64,000 nucleotides of DNA from Pedobacter sp. AK013 (GTDB taxonomy: Bacteria; Bacteroidota; Bacteroidia; Sphingobacteriales; Sphingobacteriaceae): assembly GCF_014205835.1 (NCBI RefSeq), contig NZ_JACHCQ010000002.1:238440-302439 (forward strand). Direction: 5' to 3'. The position numbers were made by a program, and so were the translations under genes. Below the pieces are notes generated by a model. That model had not been told where the DNA came from. It did no database searches and was given only the letters and a program-made list of their open reading frames with translations. Shown here piece after piece: positions 42,129 to 52,581 of the stretch (positions are counted from its first letter, which is position 1; each line of letters starts with the position of its first letter).

Positions 42129-45100
42129 ATGGAACCAAACAGTGGATTGTACGATGCGCAATTTGAACACGATGCCTGCGGTATTGGGTTCGTTGCACAT
42201 GTGAAAGGGCGAAAATCGCATCAAATCATCTCTGATGCACTTACTATTTTAGAGAATCTAGATCATAGAGGGGCATGTGGAGCAGAACCAAATACAGGCG
42301 ATGGAGCCGGTATTATGATTCAGATTCCTCACGAATTTTTTTACGACGAATGTTTAAAAGCTGGCTTTAGCCTACCTGAAACCAATAATTATGGTGTAGG
42401 TATGTTATTTATGCCAAAAGATATCAGATCAAGAGAAGAGTGCAGAGAATTGATTTACCGTGCCGCCGAAAAATTAGGCCTTGAAATTTTAGGTTTTAGA
42501 AAAGTTGACGTTGATACTACAGATATCGGTAATATGGCCCTTTCTGTTGAACCAGAAATTGAGCAGGTATTCATTGCCCGCCCTTATGCCGTAGCACCAG
42601 GGGCAGATTTCGAGCGTAAACTTTATATTTTTAAAAATTACCTGATTAAATTGATCGTAAACACTGTTCATGGTGGTAAAGATTTTTATATTGTTTCGCT
42701 TTCTGCGCAAACCATTATATATAAAGGTCAGCTTACTTCATTACAGGTACGTACATACTTTACTGATCTTACCGATAAGCGTATGGTTTCTGCTTTAGGT
42801 CTAGTTCACTCACGTTTTGCAACCAATACTTTCCCTTCATGGAGGTTAGCCCAGCCATTCCGCTTTATTGCGCATAATGGCGAGATTAACACTTTGCAAG
42901 GAAACTTAAACTGGTTTAGAGCAGGCGTCAAGTCTTTTGCTTCAACTTACTTTACGCCAGAAGAATTAGATATGTTATTGCCTGTAATTGACGAATCCAA
43001 TTCAGATTCAGGCTGTTTAGATAATGTTATTGAATTATTACTTCACTCTGGAAGAACCCTCCCTCATGTATTAATGATGTTGGTACCAGAGGCATGGGAT
43101 GGTAACGAAGATATGGATCCTGTTAAAAAGGCGTTCTACGAATTCCATGCTACTTTAATGGAGCCATGGGATGGACCTGCAGCGATTGCTTTTACCGACG
43201 GTAAATTAATCGGTGCTACTTTAGATCGTAATGGTCTCCGCCCTTCGCGTTATGCCATTACCTCTGATGATCGCGTAATTATGGGCTCTGAGGCTGGCGC
43301 ATTAGCCATCGATCAAAGTACTATAATCGAAAAAGGCCGCTTAACACCTGGCAAAATGTTCGTGGTTGATATGGAGCAAGGCAGAATTATCAGCGATAAC
43401 GAAATTAAAGAAGAAGTTTGTGGTAAAAGCCCTTACGGCGATTGGATTAACCAATATCAGATCCGTTTGGAGGAATTACCAGAGCCACGTGTAATGTTCA
43501 CCGGTTTATCTACCGAATCTATATTTAAATACCAACAGGTTTTTGGTTACAGCAGGGAAGATATAGATCTTTTGCTAAAACCGATGGCTATTGAAGGAAA
43601 AGAACCAATCGGCTCGATGGGTACCGATACGCCATTGGCTATTTTGTCAAAACGTCCGCAACACCTATCGTCTTATTTTAAGCAATTATTTGCACAGGTA
43701 ACCAACCCACCAATTGATCCGATCAGAGAGAAGGTGGTAATGAGTTTGGCCAGCTTTATGGGCAGCATGGGTAACTTGTTAGAAGAAACCCCAAAACAGG
43801 CACACTGTGTAGCCATTAAACATCCTATCCTAACCAATCAGGAATTAGAGAAGTTAAGAAGTATTGATACGGGTGTTTTCCAGGCGAAAACTTTACAGAC
43901 TTATTTCAGAGCCGATGGCAAGCCGGGCGCTATGGCAAAAGCCTTAGACCGTTTGTGCCGTTATGCAGTTGATGCCGTTGAAGATGGTTTCCAGGTTATT
44001 GTATTAACCGATAGAGCTATTGACTCTGAGCATGCTGCAATGCCTTCTTTATTGGCCGTTTCTGCGGTACATCATCACTTAATCCGTAAAGGATACCGTG
44101 GTGCCGTAGGTATTGTGATAGAGGCTGGTGATATCTGGGAAGTACATCATTTTGCAACTTTGTTAGGCTTTGGTGTTACTGCAATAAACCCTTACCTGGC
44201 TTTAGAAACCATTAACGGTTTCCAGGAAGAATCGGGTTTATCGGCAGAACAGCTTACTAAAAACTATATCTACGCGGTAAATAGTGGTTTACTTAAAATT
44301 TTCTCTAAAATGGGAATCTCAACCTTACAATCATACCAGGGCGCACAGATTTTCGAGATTTTAGGTTTAAATAAACAAGTGGTAAATACTTACTTCACTG
44401 GCGCTGTTTCGCGTATTGGTGGTTTAGGCCTGGATGAAATTGCAAAAGAGACTTTAATTAAGCATCATCGCAGTTTTGGCCCGTTAACACAGACCGAAAA
44501 CTTGTTGCCAGCAGGTGGAACATATAAATTCCGCCGTAAAGGTGAAGCGCATTTGTTTAATCCGCAAACCATTCACTTGTTGCAAAACGCAACACGTAAA
44601 AACGATTACAATATTTTCAAACAATACTCTAAGTTGGTGAATGAGCAAACACAACAGGCTTATACCATCCGTGGATTGTTCGAATTTAACTATAGTCGCC
44701 CATCTGTACCTTTAAATGAGGTAGAATCTACTGAATCGATCTTAAAAAGATTTGCAACAGGAGCCATGTCTTTCGGTTCAATTTCACATGAGGCACACTC
44801 TACTTTAGCGATTGCCATGAACCGTATTGGTGGAAAGAGCAATACCGGAGAGGGTGGTGAAGATGAAATGCGTTATACTAAATTGCCAAATGGCGATAGC
44901 ATGCGTTCAGCTATTAAACAAGTTGCTTCCGCACGTTTTGGTGTAACGAGTTATTATTTAACCAATGCTGATGAGTTACAGATAAAAATGGCTCAGGGTG
45001 CTAAACCAGGAGAAGGTGGTCAATTACCGGGACACAAAGTAGATGATTGGATTGCAAAAGTCCGCCACTCTACACCAGGGGTTGGTTTAATTTCTCCTCC

Positions 45101-46628
45101 GCCACACCACGATATTTACTCGATTGAAGATTTAGCTCAGTTGATTTTTGATTTAAAAAATGCTAACCGTGCTGCCAGGATCAATGTAAAATTGGTTTCT
45201 AAAGCTGGTGTGGGAACGATTGCGGCGGGTGTTGCTAAGGCTCATGCCGATGTTATTTTGGTATCTGGTTTTGATGGTGGAACAGGAGCTTCCCCTTTAA
45301 CCTCGATCCAACATGCTGGCTTACCATGGGAGTTAGGCTTAGCAGAAGCGCACCAAACATTGGTTAAAAACAAACTGCGTAACCGTATTGTATTACAAAC
45401 GGATGGGCAGCTTAAAACAGGAAGAGATATTGCTATTGCAGCATTATTAGGCGCTGAAGAATGGGGAGTGGCTACGGCAGCCTTGGTAACTTCGGGATGT
45501 ATTATGATGCGTAAATGTCACTTAAATACGTGCCCAGTTGGTGTTGCAACACAAGATCCCGAATTAAGAAAACTCTTCACCGGTGATGCAGACCATGTGG
45601 TGAACTTATTTTATTTCCTTGCTGAAGAATTACGTGAGATAATGGCTGAATTAGGTTTCAGAACCATCCACGAAATGATTGGCCAAGCTGATATTTTAAA
45701 ATTACGTGAACTGCCTGCTGAAGACTGGAAATTGAAACACCTTGATTTATCAGCTATATTATATAAAGCAGAAGAAAATGGTTTGCCTTTATTTAATACC
45801 GAAGGTCAGGATCATGGTTTAGATCAGGTTTTAGATCATAAGTTAATTGCTGCAGCACAGCCTGCCATTGATCATAACGAACCTGTATTTGCTAGCTTCG
45901 ATGTAAAAAATACCGACCGTGCACTGGGTACCATGTTATCGAATGAAATATCGAAAGTTCATTTAGGTGCCGGTTTACCTCCAGATACGATCAACTTTAA
46001 ATTTGTAGGTTCTGCCGGACAGAGTTTCGGGGCTTTTAATACGCGCGGGGTAACTTTATCACTAGAAGGTGAAGCGAACGATTACGTAGGTAAAGGATTA
46101 TCGGGTGCCAGACTGGCTATTTATCCTTTCTCAAATTCAACTTTTATCCCTGAGCAAAATATCATAATCGGTAACGTAGCCCTTTATGGCGCAACATCTG
46201 GTGAATTATTTGCCCGTGGTAAAGCAGGTGAACGTTTCGCTGTGCGTAACTCTGGTGCAACAGCCGTTGTTGAAGGAGTTGGCGATCACGGTTGTGAGTA
46301 CATGACAGGTGGTGAAGTGCTGATTCTTGGTGATACTGGAAGCAACTTCGCTGCTGGTATGAGTGGTGGTGTAGCCTGGATTTATGATGCCAATGGAACT
46401 TTTGCACGCAAATGCAACAAAGAAATGGTTGATTTAGATCCGTTGCAAGCTGAAGATGAAGAGCGTATTTTAGCTTTACTTAAAACGCATATCCGCCTAA
46501 CGGATAGCAAAGTAGCTGAGTTTATCTTAAGCGATTGGAAAACTCAGTCTGCTCATTTCGTAAAAGTATTCCCTAAAGAATACAAAGCAGTTTTAAGTAA
46601 ACGTAATCAACAAGTAAAAACACACTAG
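42129..46628 (+). CDS. gltB: Glutamate synthase, large subunit
   Basis: At 1499 aa it is full length. The amidotransferase domain begins after a short propeptide, with catalytic Cys17 in [12 protein letters not shown], which should be exposed by cleavage. The central domain and the FMN-binding (beta/alpha)8 synthase domain follow ([34 protein letters not shown]-like block, about residue 880), then the cluster site [22 protein letters not shown] with three Cys for a [3Fe-4S] cluster, and the GXGXG beta-helix domain (about 1230-1480). It makes glutamate from glutamine and 2-oxoglutarate. It is followed 3 bases later by gltD. Confidence 0.97.
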   Translation: [1499 protein letters not shown]

Positions 46629-46631
46629 GCC

Positions 46632-48098
46632 ATGGGAAAAGTAACAGGATTTCAAGAATACGATAGAGTTGCGCCCACTAGAGAAGAGGCTGCAACGCGT
46701 GTAAAACACTACGGTGAATTTTTAAATAATTTACCTTCACAAGAATTAAACAATCAAGCTGCCCGTTGTATGGATTGCGGCGTACCTTTCTGCCAATCAG
46801 GCTGCCCATTGGGTAATGTGATACCAGAATTTAACGACGCTGTTTATCAAGGCAAATGGGAATTAGCTGCCAATATTTTATTAAGCACCAATAATTTTCC
46901 TGAATTTACAGGTAGAATTTGCCCAGCACCATGCGAATCAGCTTGTGTGTTAGGTATTAACCGACCACCTGTTTCTATCGAGGAAATTGAAAAACATATC
47001 ATCGAAATCGCTTTCGAAAAAGGATTTATTAAAGCAAAAGCACCATTAATCAGAACTGGTAAAAAAGTAGCTGTAATTGGTTCAGGTCCTGCGGGCTTAG
47101 CTGCTGCTGCTCAATTAAATAAAGTTGGACATGAAGTTACTGTTTTCGAACGTGATGATGCTCCAGGTGGTTTATTGAGGTATGGTATTCCTGATTTTAA
47201 ACTACAGAAAAATGTAGTAGATCGCCGTATCGATTTAATGAAAGAAGAAGGCATTATCTTTAAATGCAATGCCAATGTAGGCGAAAATGTTGAAATAGGT
47301 ACTTTATTACGCGATTTCAATGCGATTGTATTGGCTGGAGGTTCAACTATTCCGCGCGATTTACCAATTGATGGTCGTTCAGCTAAAGGTGTGCATTTCG
47401 CAATGGATTTCTTGAAACAACAAAATAAACGTGTAGCAAGCAGAGCCTTTGAAGCAGAAGATATTATGGCTACCGGTAAAAATGTAATCGTAATCGGTGG
47501 TGGCGATACCGGATCTGACTGTATCGGTACATCAAACCGTCATTGTGCAAAATCGGTTACACAATTCGAAATTATGCCAATGCCACCACAGGCACGCAAC
47601 GAGCATATGCCTTGGCCAAATTACCCAATGTTGCTAAAAAATACTTCTTCTCACGAGGAAGGTGCACAAAGAGCTTGGTCGGTAAATACAAAAAACTTTA
47701 TTGCTGATGAAAAAGGGAACCTTAAAGCATTAAAAGTAGTTGACGTGGAGTGGGAGATTGATGCGAACGGACGTCCGGTTACTTTTAAAGAAATAGCTGG
47801 TACCGAAAGAGATCTTCCATGTGAACTGGTGCTTTTAGCAATGGGTTTCTTACATCCTCAAAAAGAAGGTTTAATTGAGAAATTAGGTGTAGAGTTAGAT
47901 AACCGCGGAAACGTTAAAGCATCTGAACACACCTACCAAACCAATATTGCCAAGATTTTTGCCGCAGGTGATGTTCGCCGTGGACAATCGCTGGTAGTTT
48001 GGGCCATTTCAGAAGGTAGAGAGGCTGCCCGTAAAGTAGATGAATACTTGATGGGAACAACTAATCTGGCATCGAAAGATGCAATTGCATATGCTTAG
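46632..48098 (+). CDS. gltD: Glutamate synthase, small subunit
   Basis: The 488-aa NADPH-oxidising subunit. Two [4Fe-4S] motifs at the N-terminus ([17 protein letters not shown] and [12 protein letters not shown]), the FAD site [17 protein letters not shown] (about 148), the NADPH site [15 protein letters not shown] (about 289) and the C-terminal FAD signature [22 protein letters not shown]. It passes electrons to GltB. It starts 3 bases after gltB and ends with the terminator at 48124, so gltBD is a two-gene operon. Confidence 0.97.
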   Translation: MGKVTGFQEYDRVAPTREEAATRVKHYGEFLNNLPSQELNNQAARCMDCGVPFCQSGCPLGNVIPEFNDAVYQGKWELAANILLSTNNFPEFTGRICPAPCESACVLGINRPPVSIEEIEKHIIEIAFEKGFIKAKAPLIRTGKKVAVIGSGPAGLAAAAQLNKVGHEVTVFERDDAPGGLLRYGIPDFKLQKNVVDRRIDLMKEEGIIFKCNANVGENVEIGTLLRDFNAIVLAGGSTIPRDLPIDGRSAKGVHFAMDFLKQQNKRVASRAFEAEDIMATGKNVIVIGGGDTGSDCIGTSNRHCAKSVTQFEIMPMPPQARNEHMPWPNYPMLLKNTSSHEEGAQRAWSVNTKNFIADEKGNLKALKVVDVEWEIDANGRPVTFKEIAGTERDLPCELVLLAMGFLHPQKEGLIEKLGVELDNRGNVKASEHTYQTNIAKIFAAGDVRRGQSLVVWAISEGREAARKVDEYLMGTTNLASKDAIAYA

Positions 48099-48123
48099 TA
48101 GGTTTTAAATTCTATATTTTTAG

Positions 48124-48145
48124 GGTCGTGATGCGAATCACGACC
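48124..48145 (+). terminator. Terminator of gltBD
   Basis: A 9-bp stem (GGTCGTGAT with ATCACGACC) with the loop GCGA, followed by TTTTTTGTTT. Confidence 0.9.
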
Positions 48146-48196
48146 TTTTTTGTTTATTTCTTCTCCTATCGTGCTGAATGAATAATCGTAATTTGA

Positions 48197-48640
48197 TCAA
48201 AGCGCTTGCTCTATGCACTTTTTCAGGATGCTTAGCGTGGTGTTCCAGTAAAACACCAAATGTTTATAAATAATGTCTGTAGGGAAATTATATAGATTTA
48301 TAGTTAAACTGCTTCCTTTTTCATTCGGACGGAGTAGAAACTCAATGGTGGTATAACTTTCGGGCTGTTCTGGCAGATTAGATAGAGAGCTTAAATGACT
48401 GTATTTTAATTGCTGTTCAGGTTTGAATTGAAGAACATTTCCTTTGTTTTCAAACGGCGTTTGTGATAGTACACCCCGGATGATGATTGGAGCTCCGATA
48501 CCCCAGTCGGTGCTGATTTCGATTGGTGATTCAGACATCCACTGCTGCATGATTTCTGTATCGGTTAGAGCTTTCCAGACTTTCAAAGGGCTGCTATGAA
48601 TGTCAATACTGTTGCTGTATAGGATGTTTGTAGTTTGCAT
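48197..48640 (-). CDS. SRPBCC (AHSA1-like) domain protein
   Basis: A 147-aa START/SRPBCC-fold protein. It opens with ILYSNSIDIHSSPLKVWKALTDTEIMQQWM, the standard AHSA1 start, continues with IRGVLSQTPFENKGNVLQFKPEQQLKYSHLS and ends with a helical LVFYWNTTLSILKKC that fits the C-terminal helix. It has a hydrophobic cavity that binds a lipophilic ligand or, in AHSA1, Hsp90. The ligand is unknown. Confidence 0.85.
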   Translation of the reverse strand: MQTTNILYSNSIDIHSSPLKVWKALTDTEIMQQWMSESPIEISTDWGIGAPIIIRGVLSQTPFENKGNVLQFKPEQQLKYSHLSSLSNLPEQPESYTTIEFLLRPNEKGSSLTINLYNFPTDIIYKHLVFYWNTTLSILKKCIEQAL

Positions 48641-48796
48641 AACAGTTCTAAATATCGCTATTACCTAACATATTTTAACTCTTTTATGCCAAAATATAAT
48701 AACAACTTTTAACCGGTGGTGAATGAGAAAGACAATTTAATCGCTATTAAGTTTCTTCCCGCATTACAAATGCAAGTTTCGTTAGCTATTTAAAAG

Positions 48797-49999
48797 TTAA
48801 AACAATTTCAATTGCTCGTTTCTCGGTGGTTTCTCTTTCCCAAAAACGGTTCTGCCGCCATATTTCCAACTTTCAGTACGTTCTTTGTGAACCACCTTTT
48901 CAAAATCCATATTCGGAACAAAGTCTTTTTCAGCATTGCGGGCAATTTGATGCAATGATTTTATTGCTTGTTGCTTATCGGTATTTCCAATCTTCGCTTT
49001 TTCAATTGACTTTTGCAAAACACTTATTGTTTCATCATAAACGTTTACCGGAACAGGGAAGGGATGACCATCTTTGCCACCATGGGCAAAAGAATAACGC
49101 GCAGGATCGGTAAATCTGGAAGGCGCACCATAAATTACCTCACTTACCAAAGCCATAGATTGTAAGGTTCTTGGCCCCATGCCTTCAAGTAATAATAATT
49201 CCTCAAAATCTCTCGGCTGCTTTTCCTGGGCCAACCACAATATACTGCCTAAACGCTTTAAATCTACATCTTTTGATCTTACATCATGATGATCAGGTAA
49301 TACCAACTTTTGTATTTCACTAATCATCCGCGTCGGCGATTCAGCCGTAATGCTCATCATGCTCTGCCTTGCCTTATTAGCATCATTAGCTGTTAAGTTC
49401 AATATTTTACCTTGATTAATGCCGCAGATACCCGTGTGCGGTTCTTCTACAAAAGATTTTAGGTTTTCAGAATGCCAATGGTATCTTCTCGCTGTTACGC
49501 TGCTATCGCTCATGCCTTGCTGCACTACTGCCCAATCGCCTTCGTTGCTTAAAATAAAATTATGAAGGTATAATTGAAACCCATCTTGAATGGCAGTATT
49601 ATCTACTTTTGCACTGAGTTTACTGGCCCGAATCAATTCTGTACCATTTAGCCCTGTTTTATCGGCAATTTTTAAAAGTTCATTTGGAGTTTCCCTACTA
49701 TACTTTCCTTTGCCGCCACAAATGTAAATCCCCAACTCTTTTGATAAGGGATTAATCGATTTTTTTAAAGCACCCATTACCGATGTTGTAATTCCTGAAG
49801 AATGCCAATCCATACCCATTACAACCCCTAAACTCTGAAACCAAAACGGATTACTCAAGCGGCGTATTACTTCTGCTTTACCATATTCTATTAAGATAGC
49901 TTCCGTTATAGCTAAACCAAGGGTAGCCATGCGCTGCGCCAGCCATGGTGGTACCTGGCCATAATGTAACGGCAAATCTGCACTTCCTGATCTTTTCAA
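48797..49999 (-). CDS. DUF763 protein
   Basis: About 400 aa, cytoplasmic. The N-terminus of DUF763 proteins is a short basic stretch then ADLPLHxGxVPPWL; here the frame reads LKRSGSADLPLHYGQVPPWLAQRM with TTG at 49999 as the likely start. The frame extends 14 codons further to an ATG at 50041, but that extension (CFFKSILLILLV) is not family-like. The rest has EGMGPRTLQSMALVSEVIYGAP and SRFTDPARYSFAHGGKDGHPF, helix-hairpin-helix-like DNA contacts. Function unknown; possibly DNA repair related because of that motif (inference). Confidence 0.8.
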   Translation of the reverse strand: MKRSGSADLPLHYGQVPPWLAQRMATLGLAITEAILIEYGKAEVIRRLSNPFWFQSLGVVMGMDWHSSGITTSVMGALKKSINPLSKELGIYICGGKGKYSRETPNELLKIADKTGLNGTELIRASKLSAKVDNTAIQDGFQLYLHNFILSNEGDWAVVQQGMSDSSVTARRYHWHSENLKSFVEEPHTGICGINQGKILNLTANDANKARQSMMSITAESPTRMISEIQKLVLPDHHDVRSKDVDLKRLGSILWLAQEKQPRDFEELLLLEGMGPRTLQSMALVSEVIYGAPSRFTDPARYSFAHGGKDGHPFPVPVNVYDETISVLQKSIEKAKIGNTDKQQAIKSLHQIARNAEKDFVPNMDFEKVVHKERTESWKYGGRTVFGKEKPPRNEQLKLF

Positions 50000-50140
50000 T
50001 ACTAACAAAATTAGCAAAATACTTTTAAAAAAGCAAAGCATTTACTTGTTTTCATGAATGCAATGAAGGATCTTTAGATAAAGAATATAAATGATGTGAG
50101 ATAAAATTGTAAAAGTTTATATTCTATGTTTCACAATAGC

Positions 50141-50172
50141 AGATTCTTCATTTCATTCAGAATGATAGATCT
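50141..50172. repeat. Degenerate REP-like inverted repeat
   Basis: AGATTCTTCATT..ATGATAGATCT with the inner CATTC/GAATG pairing is a worn version of the REP-like core AGATCCTTC...GATGA seen elsewhere. It lies in the gap between the DUF763 gene and the phosphoesterase gene. Confidence 0.35.
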
Positions 50173-50243
50173 GAGGTGGAAAACGATTGAAGATATTTTT
50201 TGTTATTTTGAGAAACAAATAAAATAGCAAAGCTCATTTATAC

Positions 50244-51347
50244 ATGCGAAAATTCTTACAACGTTTACTCAGTGCCTGGATTATTCACATGTCGAATAAA
50301 TTTGGTTCAAGACCCAACCGTAAACGTATCCATTCGGCTTTAAATAAACTTTATAAAACCATAAATACCAACCCTGGAAAGCGCGGACTTATTTTTGAAG
50401 TTACCGATTCAGACAAATTTATCATTCTATCAGACCAGCATAAAGGTGCCCGTGATTATGCAGATGACTTTACTTTAGCTGAAAAGAATTACCTAAAAGC
50501 ACTCGAATACTACAGCCAGCAAGATTTTCATTATATAAATCTGGGTGATAGTGAGGAGCTTTGGGAGAATTTACTCGAATCTGTAATCAAACACAATAAA
50601 GAAACTTTCGAAGCAGAAAAAGCCTTTATTTCTAAAAACCATTTCACTAAGATATTTGGCAATCATGATTTATATTGGGATAATGATCCTTTAGCCGGAT
50701 TTAACCTCAATAGAATTTACGGAACCAAAATCCATATTTATGAAGGCGCAATATTAAGGGTACCGCTTGGTTCGCATAAACTTGATATTTTCCTAACCCA
50801 TGGGCACCAGGGCGATTTACAGAGTGATGGAAATTGGTTTAGCAAATGGTTTGTGAGTACCATTTGGGCGTCCCTACAGTCGTACCTTCAAATTAACCCC
50901 AATACACCCGCCTATGATAACCAGCTTAAAACAACCCATAACACCCTAATGTATGATTGGGTAATTACAAAAAAGAATGTAGCCTTAATTACAGGGCACA
51001 CGCACCAGCCCGTTTTTGCATCTTTAACACATTTGGAACGGATTTATATAAAATTAAACAAAGCCAAAAAGGAAAAGAATGCCAATGATATCGCTTTGTT
51101 AAACACGGAGCTTCATAAACGGATAAAAGAGGGGGATAAAGCACCACACTTCGGCAAATACAAGCCAGGTTACTTTAATAGTGGATGCTGTTGCTTTAGT
51201 GATGGCGATATAACTGGTATCGAAATTGATAATGGTTTTATAAGACTTATAAAATGGTCTTATCATAGAAACGCTATACCAGAAAGAATTTTACTTGAAG
51301 AAATGAAACTCAGCGACTTATCAGATTTAAACCTATTTAATGGGTAA
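50244..51347 (+). CDS. Calcineurin-like metallophosphoesterase, 367 aa
   Basis: The motifs are ILSDQHKG (about 57), LGDSEELWE (about 98), FGNHDLYWD (about 137), THGHQGD (about 188) and GHTHQPVF (about 252), all five blocks of the family. The first 50 residues are basic and have no clear signal peptide. The protein is larger than a simple phosphoesterase, with extra C-terminal residues (SGCCCFSDGDITGIEI). Substrate unknown. Its last 15 bases overlap the convergent histidine kinase gene. Confidence 0.9.
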   Translation: MRKFLQRLLSAWIIHMSNKFGSRPNRKRIHSALNKLYKTINTNPGKRGLIFEVTDSDKFIILSDQHKGARDYADDFTLAEKNYLKALEYYSQQDFHYINLGDSEELWENLLESVIKHNKETFEAEKAFISKNHFTKIFGNHDLYWDNDPLAGFNLNRIYGTKIHIYEGAILRVPLGSHKLDIFLTHGHQGDLQSDGNWFSKWFVSTIWASLQSYLQINPNTPAYDNQLKTTHNTLMYDWVITKKNVALITGHTHQPVFASLTHLERIYIKLNKAKKEKNANDIALLNTELHKRIKEGDKAPHFGKYKPGYFNSGCCCFSDGDITGIEIDNGFIRLIKWSYHRNAIPERILLEEMKLSDLSDLNLFNG

Positions 51348-52424
51348 CGTGACGTAAAAAGTAGCACCCAAATCTTTTCCATCGCTTTCTACCCATAATT
51401 TCCCTTTATGGATATCAACAAGTGCATTTGCCGTAATAAGCCCTAACCCATAGGTGTTTTCTTGATTGGTGCTTACCGAGCTCAGTCGGGCGAATTTAAT
51501 AAAAACTTTATCTAAGTCTTCTTTAGTTAGGCCTACACCATTATCTTTTATCGAAATAGTTACCTCGTTATCAGATATTTGATGAGTGATATAAATATCT
51601 TTCCCTGCAGATGAGAACTTGATGGCATTATTAATCAACTCCCTAAAAACCGTTATTAGTTTATCAGGGTCGGCGAAAATTTCAACAGGATCCCCAATGT
51701 CAATAAAAACAGTTTGATTTTTATACTTAAGAAGTAAATTGAGTTCTCTTTTTACCTGTTCTAATATTTCTTTTAAATCTATTTTATCTATTTTGGGCTT
51801 AAATGAGTGAGCTTCTTTCCTGGCAGAACTTAAAATGCCGTTCAGATTATCAATCATTTTTTTAGATTGTGTATTAATCTTACCCGCAATTAACAAAGAT
51901 TTATTATCAATACCCGGAATGCGTCCAAGTAATTCAGATTGAAGTGAAATGGTAGTCATGGGGTTTTTAAGATCGTGAACAAGCACATGTAAACGATCAT
52001 CGTAGGCTCTTAAAGCCCTTCTAATTGCAATTCTAGATTCCAGCTTTTCTATTACCATACCGGCTAAATGCCATAGCATTTTCAACTGCTGCTCTTCAAC
52101 CGGTTTAAACTTAGTATCTGCAACGTAAATCAGACCAAGTTCATAACCCTCGGGCGACGTGATAGGGACAGAGGCGAAAAAAGTATACGCATCATTTTTT
52201 AAAGGTAAGCCGATAGATGATCCTATTTGAGCTTTTACAAACACATTCCCATCCGTATGAAAACCAATACCTGCATGAGGAACATCAAATATTTCAGCAG
52301 CCAGTTGTGCAATCAGATCAAAAGCACTTTCTGCAGGTGTGCTTAAAATCTCATAATCTGTTAATTTCCTTAAACGCAAGGTTTCATCTGATAGAATTAT
52401 ATTATTTGCTTTTTCGTTGTGCAT
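51333..52424 (-). CDS. GAF-histidine kinase hybrid sensor
   Basis: A 363-aa soluble kinase. A GAF-like domain at about 20-135 (FDLIAQLAAEIFDVPHAGIGFHTD, SPEGYELGLIYVADTKFKPVEE) is followed by a HisKA phosphoacceptor (VHDLKNPMTTISLQSELLG, His about 151) and an ATPase domain with N-box LINNAIKFS and ISIKDNGVGLTKEDLDKVFIKFAR, then GLGLITANALVDIHKG. No transmembrane helix, so it is cytoplasmic. No response regulator is beside it. It is the convergent neighbour of the phosphoesterase and overlaps it by 15 bases. Confidence 0.92.
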   Translation of the reverse strand: MHNEKANNIILSDETLRLRKLTDYEILSTPAESAFDLIAQLAAEIFDVPHAGIGFHTDGNVFVKAQIGSSIGLPLKNDAYTFFASVPITSPEGYELGLIYVADTKFKPVEEQQLKMLWHLAGMVIEKLESRIAIRRALRAYDDRLHVLVHDLKNPMTTISLQSELLGRIPGIDNKSLLIAGKINTQSKKMIDNLNGILSSARKEAHSFKPKIDKIDLKEILEQVKRELNLLLKYKNQTVFIDIGDPVEIFADPDKLITVFRELINNAIKFSSAGKDIYITHQISDNEVTISIKDNGVGLTKEDLDKVFIKFARLSSVSTNQENTYGLGLITANALVDIHKGKLWVESDGKDLGATFYVTLPIK

Positions 52425-52581
52425 TTAAGGTTTAATTAACTTATATGGGCGAATAAATAAAGGTAAAAATTATGCGCAAATGCTATAAATAATATAAACA
52501 ATTAAGTCATAAATTTCGTTAATATAATATTGGGGATATAAGGCGGCAAGCGTTAAAATTACTATCAAAACAGCTTAAATA

